A stretch of 34,934 nt of DNA from Fimbriiglobus sp043785105 (GTDB taxonomy: Bacteria; Planctomycetota; Planctomycetia; Gemmatales; Gemmataceae), in NCBI GenBank assembly GCA_043785105.1, contig JAYVXO010000194.1, forward strand, positions 1 through 34,934. Direction: 5' to 3'. Positions 1-7,846 of this stretch are shown here, piece by piece. The notes beneath the pieces were generated by a model. It made no database searches. It saw only the letters and a list, made by a program, of their open reading frames with translations, and was not told the DNA's origin. Each line of letters begins with the position of its first letter. The first letter of the stretch is position 1. Both the position numbers and the translations under genes were made by a program.

Positions 1-52
1 CAATGGACTTCCGCTCCGCGTCCGAGCGATATTCAAACGTGCCTGTCGCCAT
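1..52 (-). CDS. 5' end of an unidentified gene leaving the window
   Basis: An ATG at 52-50 on the minus strand opens a frame that stays open to the window edge, giving 17 residues that begin MATGTFEYRSDAERKSI. A GGAGG ribosome-binding site lies 7 nt upstream, which is why I call it a start. In-frame sequence stays open further upstream to about 190, so a start further upstream at an alternative codon is possible. The residues are too few to assign a family. The plus-strand frame over the same bases has no ribosome-binding site and a composition typical of a shadow. Confidence 0.45.
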   Translation of the reverse strand, partial: MATGTFEYRSDAERKSI

Positions 53-215
53 GAAAATGCCTCCGGTTCCATCCTGGGCCGACAAGCCTAACAAAAAAGT
101 GCCTACATCGAAAGGCACACCCCCTGAAGGGCTGACAGCTATCGTTCCCGACTCACAACTCGCAGTCTTCAGACTGCTAGGAATAGAGCACTTTCAGTTT
201 CAGTGTTGTGTCCGG

Positions 216-338
216 GTTAGCCCGACGCGCCAGCGAGGGGTCTGCCGAAACCAACTCCACGCCGTACCAAGTTTTGCGGCATGACGGACCGGGGCGGGAC
301 CGTCCCGACCGAACCCCTCGCTGGCGCGTCGGGCTAAC
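216..338 (-). repeat. 123-bp inverted-repeat element, intact copy (family A)
   Basis: The element is bounded by a perfect 25-bp terminal inverted repeat: 216-240 reads GTTAGCCCGACGCGCCAGCG then AGGGG, and 314-338 is its exact reverse complement. Read on the minus strand, the whole element matches the outer repeat at 7847-8262 nearly base for base, apart from the 283-bp insertion present there. Shared sequence extends a few bases beyond 338 (TTTTTG on the minus strand). No target-site duplication is visible around it. Confidence 0.85.
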
Positions 339-377
339 AAAAACCACCAGATGTCGAAAATGCTCTGGCGATCCGTG

Positions 378-414
378 AACCCAGGGTTACGCCGAAGCGG
401 CTCACCCTGGGCTG
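378..414. repeat. CCCAGGGT-type intergenic hairpin
   Basis: The arms AACCCAGGGTtacGCCG and CGGCtcACCCTGGGCT form an imperfect hairpin with a GAAG-type loop. The same CCCAGGGT/ACCCTGGG pairing occurs twice inside the element at 7962-8244 and at the ends of the element at 23737-23917, so this is probably a solo module of that repeat family. A role in transcription termination or mRNA 3' stability is possible but not shown. Confidence 0.6.
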
Positions 415-510
415 AGCTGAGTGCTCCCAGGCTTTCAGCCTGAAATCCGGCAAACTGTGTGCAAACTATCACCGCCAAATGTGACGCTCGCCCCCCGAAG
501 TGTTCGGAAC

Positions 511-720
511 TCAACGGAACAAACCGACGGCGCGATCGGTGCTGTCCGGTAGGAAGAATGGTTCGTGGTCCTCGTCGGATTTATGGCAACCGTGGGCGAG
601 GATGAACAGCGTCGTGACGGCCAATACGACCCACGTGGCCAGCCGAAGAACTCTTCGAGACAGTACGTCTCGAACGTTCCCCCCGGTCGTGGTTCGGCAG
701 GTCGAGACGACGCGCATCAT
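511..720 (-). CDS. Small membrane protein, translationally coupled to hydrolase
   Basis: A 69-residue protein with a basic N-terminal part, one hydrophobic segment at about residues 27-44 and a short polar, acidic tail. Its ATG overlaps the stop codon of the preceding hydrolase gene (ATGATG around 718-722), an arrangement typical of translational coupling. That coupling is the main reason to accept it as a gene. A Cys sits at the end of the hydrophobic stretch (HGC), but the context does not make a convincing lipobox. I do not recognise a family. A chance frame is the alternative. Confidence 0.5.
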   Translation of the reverse strand: MMRVVSTCRTTTGGNVRDVLSRRVLRLATWVVLAVTTLFILAHGCHKSDEDHEPFFLPDSTDRAVGLFR

Positions 721-1622
721 TTGGCCTTGAGGTGTTCGTTGAGGAACTTCATCATCATTTCGTGACTGCGGGTGGCGTCGTCTCCGAACCAGCCGTGGCC
801 TTTGTTACGCATCGTGACGAGTTCCGACTGCACACCGGCTTCTCGAAGCTTGGCGTGTAGTCGTTGCGAATGGAGGAGCGGCACGACGATGTCCGCAGTG
901 CCGTGCAGGATGAGAAACGGCGGCGTCGCCTTCGAGACGTAATGGGTCGGGGATGCGTTCTTGTAAAGTTCGATTTTGTCGTGGGACGAAGCGCCGAGTA
1001 GTGGGACCATGAACGCTTTCTCGATGCCCGGTGTTTCACAATACAGCGTCAAATCCGCCGGGCCGAAGAAATCGACGACGCAACTGACACGGCTGGATTG
1101 ATCGGGGAACAGTTCGCCGTCAAAGCCCGCGTCTTTCTCGGTAGTCCCGAGTAGCGCGGCGAGGTGGCCACCGGCGGAAAACCCGACGACGCCGATCCGG
1201 TCCGGGTCAATGTTGAGTTGCTTCGCGTTGGCGCGGAGGTACCGAACCGCTGTTTTCACGTCTTGGATTTGGCTGGGGAATTTATTCTTGGGAGCGAGCC
1301 GATAGCTCACGCTCGCGGCGGCATACCCTTGGCTTGCGGTCAGTTCAATGAGACTTTTGCTGCCCGTGCCAAAGTCGGCCCATTGCACCGGGCGGGAAAG
1401 GTCTTTGCGGCTCCCGCTTTTCCAGGCTCCGCCGTGCAAACAGACCAAGCACGGGTACGGCCCGCCCGCTTTGGGCACCGCGAGATCGAGTTGCAACTTT
1501 TCTGCATCCACCGTGGCGTAAGTCACGTCCGACCGGATCACGACTTCCAACATCGGCTCCGCCGCAATGCTTGTGAATGCCAACACGCTAACCCACACAC
1601 CAACCAGGGCGAACCGGAGCAT
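717..1622 (-). CDS. Secreted alpha/beta-hydrolase (esterase/lipase, BD-FAE/HSL-like)
   Basis: A 301-residue protein with an N-terminal signal peptide (residues 1-21, ending SIAA). The alpha/beta-hydrolase core shows the oxyanion-hole motif HGGAW at 63-67, the nucleophile elbow GFSAGG with Ser149, the acid in HGTAD (Asp244) and His276 in KGHGWFG. These match carboxylesterases of the hormone-sensitive-lipase or feruloyl-esterase-like group. The substrate cannot be read from sequence; planctomycete relatives are often annotated as acetyl-xylan esterases. I chose the ATG at 1622 because a GAGG site lies about 8 nt upstream and the signal peptide starts there; upstream in-frame codons lack both. 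The stop overlaps the start of the small membrane protein at 720. Confidence 0.88.
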   Translation of the reverse strand: MLRFALVGVWVSVLAFTSIAAEPMLEVVIRSDVTYATVDAEKLQLDLAVPKAGGPYPCLVCLHGGAWKSGSRKDLSRPVQWADFGTGSKSLIELTASQGYAAASVSYRLAPKNKFPSQIQDVKTAVRYLRANAKQLNIDPDRIGVVGFSAGGHLAALLGTTEKDAGFDGELFPDQSSRVSCVVDFFGPADLTLYCETPGIEKAFMVPLLGASSHDKIELYKNASPTHYVSKATPPFLILHGTADIVVPLLHSQRLHAKLREAGVQSELVTMRNKGHGWFGDDATRSHEMMMKFLNEHLKAK

Positions 1623-1738
1623 CCGGATAACCTCAGAGGAATTATCAACAAGAATCGCCACAAGGGAATTGTAGCGTGTGATGTGCAACGGGGAAAAGAG
1701 AATCGGCATCTTCTGGGGTCTGAGTAGCTCGACATCCG

Positions 1739-1902
1739 GGAATCATCCGAGCCACGACGGTAACGGAGTGGCCCAACCCGCCTCACGCGATACGTTGTGT
1801 TGCCATCGTTGCGGGTAGGTCTTGGATTGGGTTGCGATCGTGGAAGCGTAGCGCGGGTGGCTGTTTGGGCCGCTCCCTGACCGTCGTGGCTCGGATGATC
1901 GG
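1739..1902. repeat. 164-bp inverted-repeat element between kinase and hydrolase
   Basis: The ends carry a perfect 20-bp inverted repeat: 1742-1761 reads ATCATCCGAGCCACGACGGT and 1880-1899 is its reverse complement. Imperfect pairing continues inward (GGAGTGGCCC against GGGCCGCTCC). The element begins 8 nt past the kinase stop codon and lies upstream of the hydrolase start, so on minus-strand mRNA it could fold into a long hairpin that ends the kinase transcript. I found no other copy in this window. Confidence 0.75.
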
Positions 1903-1910
1903 ATCGACTA

Positions 1911-3419
1911 TTAGCGCAAGAAAAATACCAGCCCGAAGATGGCGGCGACGGCGGCGAAGCCGAGGACGATGTAGGGTGTCCAGTCGAACGGCGATTGCTG
2001 GTTCGCTACGGGCGTTTTCAGTGGGGCGTGGGAGCCTTCCAGCAATCGGGTGACCGGGTCGATTTCGTGGTACTCGGTCGGCAACTGGTCGGTGGGAATC
2101 GTGTTCCGGATCGGCGAGTAATCCGTCGTCGAGATCGGGGTATTTTTGCTACCCAACGTGCTCGGGGTTCGACTCGGGGGTTTGGCGGCGGGGCCGCCCG
2201 AAATCCGGGCCGTTCCGGGTCCGCTGGAGGGCGTCCGGGATTGGGCGGAATTCGGGGGGTTGAATGTTGTTTCGCTCAGTCGCGGGTTTGCCAGGGCCTC
2301 CGAACCGGAGCCGTGGGTCTGCACCACCAGGTCGCGGAACTCGGGGATGTTGCGGAGCGGTTGAAATTGCCCGGTTTTCGTCCGGCTGACCAGAACCCAC
2401 GTGATGTCACCCAAGACCCCGGCTTGCAAGTTTTTCCGGATGCTCTCCGTGGCGCCTTTCACCGTGTGAAGTTGATTGTCCACGTCGCGGTACACCATGT
2501 ACCAATTGTCTTCAACCGGAGCGGCCACACCACCGGGTTGCAGTTCGGGCGGGATTGCGTAGGATCCGGACCCTTGTTGGGTGCGCCACGTGGTGCCCAT
2601 CAAGTCTTCCATGAACTCGCGGCAGGACAGGGGCCGTTTGGCCGGGTCGCTGTGCATGGCGCGACAAATCGCCCAATTCGTGCGGTCACTCAGCTTCGGG
2701 TTGTACTTCTTCGGTTCGGGGAAATCGTTCTTGGTCTTCTTCAACCAACAATCGAGCGGGCTAGTTTTCTCGAAGGGTGTGATCCCCGTCACCATCATGT
2801 AAAGCGTCGCACCGAGGCTGTACATGTCGCAGCGAACGTCCGCATTTTTGGCGTTGCGAAACTGCTCCGGTGCCATGAAGTGCGGGGTGCCCAGGCCACG
2901 CCCGGTTTTTGTCAGGTTCATTTCGCCTTCGACATCTTTCACGAGGCCGAGATCGGTCAGCTTGGCGACCCCTTCTTGCGTGAGCAAAATATTATCCGGC
3001 TTCACGTCGCGGTGAATGAGACCTTGCTTGTGTGCCCGATGAAGCCCTTCGCAGACTTGGCCGATGAGGCGAATCGCTTCGGATTCAGGCAGGATCGAAT
3101 CACGATCAATCCGCTGGCCCAACGATTCGCCATCGACAAATTCCATCACCAGGAACGGCGTCGCGCCGGTGCCGCAGTAGTCGATCGCCTTCACGACGTT
3201 GGGGTGGTCGATGACGCTCGCCGCTTTGAACTCTTGCTCAAATCGCTTCAAAAGCAGGGGATTTTTGGCGGTATCGGCGGGGACGATCTTGATGGCGACG
3301 ATCTCGCCGGTGCTGCGGTTTCGGCCTTTATAGACCGCCCCCATGCCGCCTTCGGCGATTTTGACAATCAGGTCGTAATTCCCGATTTGTCGGTTCATGC
3401 GGGCGGCATCTGTGGTCAT
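1911..3419 (-). CDS. Membrane-anchored Ser/Thr protein kinase (PknB/Hanks type)
   Basis: A protein of about 502 residues. The N-terminal kinase domain (about 12-280) shows the glycine-rich loop EGGMGAVY, the ATP-binding Lys44 in VAIK, the catalytic loop HRDVKPDN at 136-143, a DLG in place of the usual DFG at 156-158, and the APEQ motif at 183-186. All residues needed for catalysis are present. A second small domain around residues 310-370, starting WYMVYRDVDNQ, resembles a GYF_2-like module (inference). A Pro/Ser/Thr-rich linker follows, with one transmembrane helix at the extreme C-terminus (about 482-500). The kinase domain is therefore cytoplasmic, with no extracellular sensor. I prefer the ATG at 3419; a TTG four codons upstream is possible. 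It is divergent from the membrane-protein set that starts at 3864, so shared regulation is plausible. Confidence 0.92.
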   Translation of the reverse strand: MTTDAARMNRQIGNYDLIVKIAEGGMGAVYKGRNRSTGEIVAIKIVPADTAKNPLLLKRFEQEFKAASVIDHPNVVKAIDYCGTGATPFLVMEFVDGESLGQRIDRDSILPESEAIRLIGQVCEGLHRAHKQGLIHRDVKPDNILLTQEGVAKLTDLGLVKDVEGEMNLTKTGRGLGTPHFMAPEQFRNAKNADVRCDMYSLGATLYMMVTGITPFEKTSPLDCWLKKTKNDFPEPKKYNPKLSDRTNWAICRAMHSDPAKRPLSCREFMEDLMGTTWRTQQGSGSYAIPPELQPGGVAAPVEDNWYMVYRDVDNQLHTVKGATESIRKNLQAGVLGDITWVLVSRTKTGQFQPLRNIPEFRDLVVQTHGSGSEALANPRLSETTFNPPNSAQSRTPSSGPGTARISGGPAAKPPSRTPSTLGSKNTPISTTDYSPIRNTIPTDQLPTEYHEIDPVTRLLEGSHAPLKTPVANQQSPFDWTPYIVLGFAAVAAIFGLVFFLR

Positions 3420-3863
3420 GACCGAACTCAAGGCGTCAGCACGCCGGGTACGGGTGGGGATGGTGGGCGGCGATCGCCACAGGGGGAATCCCGATGGATC
3501 CTACCAAGGATATAGTTTATTCCAGGCTCGATTACGAAAGAAAGTGTGATCCCGTGTAAAAGTTACCCCAACGGGTTGCGGGCAACCGTTTTATCGTCAA
3601 GCCGCAGGCGCGGTCGAAACCATCGAACCGGCGGTATCGGTGGCGCCTAGCTGAAATACCAAAACTACGCCACTTACCGAATCAAATTGCTTGTCAACTC
3701 CGCCTCAGTCCGTCACAATCTTGGGATAGTGAGGGCCGATCGGTCTTACACTATTTTCCCCCGTGAATTATTCTGCTAGGGGATGATTGACTATCCCCCG
3801 TATGATACCAAGAACCGTACACCGCGACTTTCCACAGGGACCGCACTTACAGGGACCGCACTA
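3420..3863. promoter_or_regulatory. Divergent intergenic region between kinase and membrane-protein set
   Basis: This 444-nt stretch must hold the promoters for both directions. For the plus strand, TTGTCA at 3691-3696 is followed 17 nt later by CACAAT at 3714-3719, a plausible but weak sigma-70-like pair. No operator-like long palindrome is evident. An ATG at 3783 is in frame with the downstream gene, but its only purine-rich site directly abuts it, so I do not use it. Confidence 0.35.
3834..3863 (+). repeat. 15-bp tandem duplication carrying the ribosome-binding site
   Basis: ACAGGGACCGCACTT (3834-3848) is repeated directly as ACAGGGACCGCACTA (3849-3863), differing only in the last base. 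The second copy places AGGGA 8 nt before the ATG at 3864. The duplication therefore gives the gene two ribosome-binding-like sites in tandem, the first 15 nt further away. Confidence 0.8.
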
Positions 3864-5216
3864 ATGGGGACGTTGGGGAAACTCTTACTTTTTGTCAACC
3901 TGTTGGTTGCCGCCGGACTGGTTTACCTGACCTCCCAAGACTGGGCCGTCCGGCAAAGCATTCAGGCCAACGTGTTGCGACACCACTTGGTGTTAGCCGG
4001 AATGCCGGTTGAACCGCCGGTCGGCATCGACTCCGACGATGACAATATCGCCCTGGGTACGGTGGTCTCGGGGCAAATTGTCGTCGAACGGGTTCGGTTA
4101 AAGTTTCTCAAGGAACATTTCACCGGAACGGACGGCGAAGAATTGGCTGGCGTGTCCGTCGTGAAGAGCCAGATGGCCGAGGTCACGGGCGTCAAAGCGA
4201 AAATGGAAGCCAAGCTTGGTGGTCTCGCACCTGCAGAGAAACTCGCGCAACTTTGTGGCCGGTTCGATCGCAGCCCGCAGACGCAACGTCTTGTCTTCAC
4301 GCCAGGGATTCTGACGTTGATGACGGAATCGTTCGTCGAACGAGATTTGCTTCGCCAAATGGTCGATCCCGATCGGCTAGCGACTCGTGGCCCGCAACGG
4401 GTTGAAGAAAACGCCACCATCGCAATGGCGATGCTCAACAAACGCTTTGATGCCTTGACAAAAATCGACCCTGCCCAGTCCGAAGCGGATGCGGGCAAAG
4501 TGAAGCAAGCCACCGAGGCGATCCGCCAAGCGTCCGACGCGGCCAAGTCCAAGTTTGCCATCTACAAGGCGTTCCAAGACGACAAGACTAGCGACCCAAA
4601 AACAGTCACAGCCGCAGCGAAAGATGCTACCGATGCCTTCGATAAGCTCGGCGACACTCACACCGGATTGCAAACGGTTCTTTCCAGTGTTGGCACCGAT
4701 GCGTGCCGTGACGAGAGTGACCGGCGCAATCGAATCGCGCACCTGTTGATGCACTTGAGTGAGACCGCCGGATGGCAAAAGCGGGTCGCCTTGGTCGTCG
4801 GACTTCGCACTTACGCCCACGTGATGGCAGACCAAGTCGATCGGTTTGCCAAAATGGAACGCAGCACCGAACAGCAAATCGGCCAGGATCAAGGCCGATT
4901 CGCCGAAGAGTACGAGTTGTTGAAGAACTTGGCAATTGGCCGCGCGCTGCTGTTGCAACAACAAGTTGTCGTGCGGTCCGAACTCGAACTGCAACGGGCC
5001 AACGACATTGAAGCGGTGACACAACGCCGGTTGCTCACGGACGATCGCCGCAAGGGCCTGGAAGACATCCAAGCGAAAGTCGCGGCAGCCCTGACTGCCC
5101 AGGCGACGGTGGAACAGCGATTGTTCGCCATTGAAAAACAGGTCGGCGAAACGCTTCGGAAAAACTTCGGCCTTGAAGGCCAGCTCGAAGCGTCGGAAAA
5201 TAAGGGTGGCAAGTAA
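3864..5216 (+). CDS. Membrane-anchored coiled-coil protein 1 of a five-gene set
   Basis: A 450-residue protein of unknown function. It begins MGTLGKLLLFVNLL, a single hydrophobic N-terminal anchor (about 7-24) followed by a TSQDW segment. The next two genes start with closely similar anchors. The rest is hydrophilic, rich in Ala, Gln, Lys and Glu, with long predicted helical or coiled-coil stretches (about 330-445) and no Cys-rich or enzyme motif I recognise. I chose the start from the shared anchor and from the AGGGA site 8 nt upstream. An in-frame ATG at 3783 would add 27 residues, including a TGTAL repeat made by the tandem duplication. The next gene follows after 31 nt on the same strand. 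Confidence 0.8.
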   Translation: MGTLGKLLLFVNLLVAAGLVYLTSQDWAVRQSIQANVLRHHLVLAGMPVEPPVGIDSDDDNIALGTVVSGQIVVERVRLKFLKEHFTGTDGEELAGVSVVKSQMAEVTGVKAKMEAKLGGLAPAEKLAQLCGRFDRSPQTQRLVFTPGILTLMTESFVERDLLRQMVDPDRLATRGPQRVEENATIAMAMLNKRFDALTKIDPAQSEADAGKVKQATEAIRQASDAAKSKFAIYKAFQDDKTSDPKTVTAAAKDATDAFDKLGDTHTGLQTVLSSVGTDACRDESDRRNRIAHLLMHLSETAGWQKRVALVVGLRTYAHVMADQVDRFAKMERSTEQQIGQDQGRFAEEYELLKNLAIGRALLLQQQVVVRSELELQRANDIEAVTQRRLLTDDRRKGLEDIQAKVAAALTAQATVEQRLFAIEKQVGETLRKNFGLEGQLEASENKGGK

Positions 5217-5247
5217 GAGTCTCCACGATTACCTTGGAATTATTCCC

Positions 5248-6048
5248 ATGACCAGTCTCGGCAAAATCCTGGTTTTCGTGAACGTCGTCTTCGGCGTCGG
5301 GCTGCTGGCGTGGAGCTTGTCCGCCTACACCAACCGGGTCGATTGGTTCGACCGCAAAGGTGGCGAGGGCGAAGAAGCGGTCAAAGGCCAAATCACCCAA
5401 CTCAAAGCGGAGATTGATTCGGTCTCGAAAAAAATCGCCGGCACCCAGGTCGATTACAACAAAGCCCGGCTCGCTCTCCAGACCAAAGAAGAAACCCGCG
5501 ACCACCGCGCCCGCAAGTTCAAAGAGCGGATGATCGAAGCGCGAAAGGGCAGCTTCAAAGTGCAATTGACCCTCGATCGCGGTCCCTTGGGCGAAGGCGT
5601 GATGTACGACGTGGACCGGCAAGGGGGCGACATCCTCGGCCCGGACAACAGCCCGCTGGCCGGGTTAACGACGCTGCAAGACAAGTTTTCTAATGAAATC
5701 CGCGCGATTGAAACGCTCCACAACGGCAAGTTCATTTTGACGGATGAACAGTGGCAAAGCATGCGGAACGGCCAAGTGACGCTCGCCCAGATTGAAACGA
5801 CGGTCCCGAACCTCGGCATCGGCGATTTGCGTAAGTTGCACAACGAACTCTCGGTCATCATTCGCAGAGATGAAATCGCCCTCGGCAAGCAAGCGGAAAT
5901 CCTGACCAATCTCCGCGAACAAGCGGTCTTCCTCAGTGCCAAGGAAGTGAACTGGACCGCCGACCTGATTACCTTGGACCGTCGCAAGAAGCAACTCGAA
6001 GACCGGATTCGTGACGTCCAAGCGTCAGAAAAGTCCGCGATGAAGTAG
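5248..6048 (+). CDS. Membrane-anchored coiled-coil protein 2 of a five-gene set
   Basis: A 266-residue protein that starts MTSLGKILVFVNVVFGVGLL, one N-terminal membrane helix, then YTNRVDWFDRK. A coiled-coil region (about 45-100) follows, then a compact middle domain containing DRGPLGEGVMYDV, then a second helical stretch to the C-terminus. The anchor and the aromatic-Trp segment after it match proteins 1 and 3 of the set, suggesting paralogous anchors or a shared membrane partner (inference). No enzymatic motif is visible. The start is set by the shared anchor; a GGAA sequence upstream is only a weak ribosome-binding site. Confidence 0.8.
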   Translation: MTSLGKILVFVNVVFGVGLLAWSLSAYTNRVDWFDRKGGEGEEAVKGQITQLKAEIDSVSKKIAGTQVDYNKARLALQTKEETRDHRARKFKERMIEARKGSFKVQLTLDRGPLGEGVMYDVDRQGGDILGPDNSPLAGLTTLQDKFSNEIRAIETLHNGKFILTDEQWQSMRNGQVTLAQIETTVPNLGIGDLRKLHNELSVIIRRDEIALGKQAEILTNLREQAVFLSAKEVNWTADLITLDRRKKQLEDRIRDVQASEKSAMK

Positions 6049-6145
6049 CGTATTCGGTGACGGTAAATCTCAGTTCGTTCAGGTGTGATTCACGGTTCGT
6101 GGTATCAGGCATTTTTGCCGGCCACCGAGTAAGAGGGGACTCTCG

Positions 6146-7000
6146 ATGACCGCGATGGGAAAAATGCTCGTGATCCTGGTGCTGGTTCTCAGCATCATCT
6201 GGAACTTCTTGGTGGTCAACGCCTACGCCACCCGTACCAACTGGCGTAACGAAGCGATCAAGGCTCAAACGGCCGCGACCAACGCCGCCGAGTCCGCCAC
6301 CAAGATGAAGGCCCTCCTCGACAGCGAACGCGAATCGTCGGAAGACGCCAAGCGTGCGTTGCGGGAAGAACGGGACCGTTACTACGCCCAAGTGGCCCAA
6401 CTGCTCTCCGAACGCGACACCCTGGCGCAGCAGTACAACACCGCATTTGCGGATTCCCAGAAGCGGTCTGCGACTGCCACGGATTTGGCTGCCAACCGTG
6501 CCGCACTTCAAGGGCAAGTGAAGGAACTCGACGACAAGTTGAAGAAGATCGAAGTGGCCATGAACGATCTGATTCTCGAACGGGACAAGTTCAAAGTCGA
6601 AGCCAACACCGCGAAGATTGCGGAAGCGGCCAAGACGCAACAAGCCGAACGACTCGGTGACCTCCTGACCAAAGCCAACGAAGAACTCGCAGAAGCCCGT
6701 CGCCCCGGTGGTGGGGTGCCCGGTCAACGGACCGTTCCCGCACCTGTCGGATTCCGGGGTACGGTCACGGGTCGGGATGGGAGTTTAATTTCGTTGAACG
6801 TTGGCTTAGATGCTGGCTTGCAAAAGGGGACTGCCCTGCGCGTCGAACGGGTGGGAGCCAACCCCAAGTATCTCGGCAAGCTGACGATTCTCATTGCCAA
6901 TCAAAAAGACGCTGTTGGTCAATACGAAAAACCGGCTGGCGTTAGCGCCGAGGACAATCCCAAACCGGGCGACCAGGTCCGACCGGCAGACGGGCAATAA
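6146..7000 (+). CDS. Membrane-anchored coiled-coil protein 3 with C-terminal beta domain
   Basis: A 284-residue protein. It begins MTAMGKMLVILVLVLSIIWN, an N-terminal membrane helix followed by YATRTNW, the same layout as proteins 1 and 2. A long coiled coil spans about residues 40-185. After a Gly/Pro-rich linker comes a C-terminal domain (about 205-284) with alternating hydrophobic pattern and the stretches SLNVGLDAGLQKGTALRVER and NPKPGDQV, which looks like a small beta domain. Anchor, coiled coil and beta domain in this order recall MreC-like scaffold proteins or FlgT C-terminal domains, but that is only an architectural comparison. A GAGGGG site lies about 8 nt before the ATG. The upstream gap of 97 nt holds nothing I recognise. 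Confidence 0.82.
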   Translation: MTAMGKMLVILVLVLSIIWNFLVVNAYATRTNWRNEAIKAQTAATNAAESATKMKALLDSERESSEDAKRALREERDRYYAQVAQLLSERDTLAQQYNTAFADSQKRSATATDLAANRAALQGQVKELDDKLKKIEVAMNDLILERDKFKVEANTAKIAEAAKTQQAERLGDLLTKANEELAEARRPGGGVPGQRTVPAPVGFRGTVTGRDGSLISLNVGLDAGLQKGTALRVERVGANPKYLGKLTILIANQKDAVGQYEKPAGVSAEDNPKPGDQVRPADGQ

Positions 7001-7043
7001 CTTTTTTTGACTCGGACTTCTTACCACACGACGGGAAACGATC

Positions 7044-7328
7044 ATGGCCCGCAAACGCCGCGATGATGACGACGATGACGACGACCTCCCGAAACGCAAA
7101 AACGCCCCGGTCGTTGATGACGACGATGAAGATGATGACGACGACGACGAGATGGGTGCCATCCCGAAGAAATCCGGTGCTGGCAACGATGCCTACACCG
7201 GGCTGTTAGCCATTGCGTTACTGGCGATGATTGCCGCCTGCGTGTTTTTCTACTTGGATCACAGCGAGTTGTCGTCGCAACCGTTGACTGCGCCGAACGT
7301 CACGGTACCAGCCCTGGGCGGTCGTTAA
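7044..7328 (+). CDS. Small membrane protein with poly-Asp tract (protein 4 of the set)
   Basis: A 94-residue protein. A short basic start (MARKRR) is followed by two runs of Asp, with Glu in the second (about residues 7-14 and 25-36), then the motif GNDAYTG, then one transmembrane helix (about 52-70) and a short tail. The acidic region would face the cytoplasm if the positive-inside rule holds. The NDxYTG motif just before the helix is also present in the next gene (KNDVYTG), so the two are probably related. The Asp tract is encoded by mixed GAC and GAT codons, so it is not a pure triplet microsatellite. Function unknown. Confidence 0.75.
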   Translation: MARKRRDDDDDDDDLPKRKNAPVVDDDDEDDDDDDEMGAIPKKSGAGNDAYTGLLAIALLAMIAACVFFYLDHSELSSQPLTAPNVTVPALGGR

Positions 7329-7380
7329 GCTGCGATTACTTTCCACACGGGATGAACCCGTTTGACTGAGGTGCCTGAAC

Positions 7381-7827
7381 ATGGCCAAAACACGCTTTGT
7401 AGACGCCCCACCCAAGAACGACGTTTACACCGGCATGATTGGCGTGACCGCTGCGTGCATGTTCGTCGGCATCGTGCTTCTCGTGATTGAATGCACCGGC
7501 TACGATTGGGCCGCCAAAGCCGTGAGTGGCCCCGCGATCAACTTACCGAAAATCGACGGCGGCGCCCCGACTACGGCTCGCCCCGGAACTCCGACGCCGC
7601 CAGCCAATCCTCAACCTGCACCCATGACCGTCGCGCCGCGCGTCGAACCGGCACCCCTTCCGGTTGTTCCCCCAACGGCTGTAGCCGTGACCCCACCCGT
7701 GATTGCCCCACTGCCTGCTCCCCTACCCGTCAAGATTCCCGTTGCCGAACCGACGCCCGCAGTTCCGCTCGCCAACCCGCCCGCCGATCGCGGCCCTCGA
7801 CCCGGATTTGGCCCCCTCGTTCGTTAA
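7381..7827 (+). CDS. Small membrane protein with Pro-rich tail (protein 5 of the set)
   Basis: A 148-residue protein. The N-terminus carries KNDVYTGMIG, the motif shared with protein 4, leading into one transmembrane helix (about 19-37, with IVLLVIECTGYDW at its end). The remaining ~100 residues are rich in Pro, Ala, Val and Thr, without repeats of fixed length. That composition is typical of an extended spacer crossing the periplasm or cell envelope, as in TonB-like or anchoring proteins (inference). It is the last gene of the same-strand run; the repeat region at 7847 follows 20 nt later. Function unknown. Confidence 0.75.
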   Translation: MAKTRFVDAPPKNDVYTGMIGVTAACMFVGIVLLVIECTGYDWAAKAVSGPAINLPKIDGGAPTTARPGTPTPPANPQPAPMTVAPRVEPAPLPVVPPTAVAVTPPVIAPLPAPLPVKIPVAEPTPAVPLANPPADRGPRPGFGPLVR

Positions 7828-7846
7828 TCCGTGAAAAGCCGTTTTT

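Larger units (their letters stand above)
53..510. other. Intergenic region rich in inverted repeats
   Basis: I see no credible gene here. The stretch holds a 7-bp-stem hairpin at 162-177, the repeat at 216-338, a CCCAGGGT-type hairpin at 378-414 and a small AGGCT/AGCCT hairpin around 429-441. It separates the minus-strand gene at the left edge from the 3' end of the minus-strand pair at 511-1622. It may therefore carry the promoter of the former and a terminator for the latter, but I cannot point to either with confidence. Confidence 0.6.

Noticed and set aside
3..284. Plus-strand open frame of 93 codons at the left edge
   Set aside because: It runs through the family A repeat, has no ribosome-binding site, and overlaps a minus-strand start that has a good GGAGG site.
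1995..3515. 506-codon open frame opposite the kinase gene
   Set aside because: It is the reverse-strand shadow of a clear kinase coding sequence; its translation shows no recognisable motif.
7056..7152. GAC/GAT-rich stretch as a simple microsatellite
   Set aside because: It encodes Asp tracts with mixed codons inside a plausible small membrane protein, so it reads as coding low complexity.
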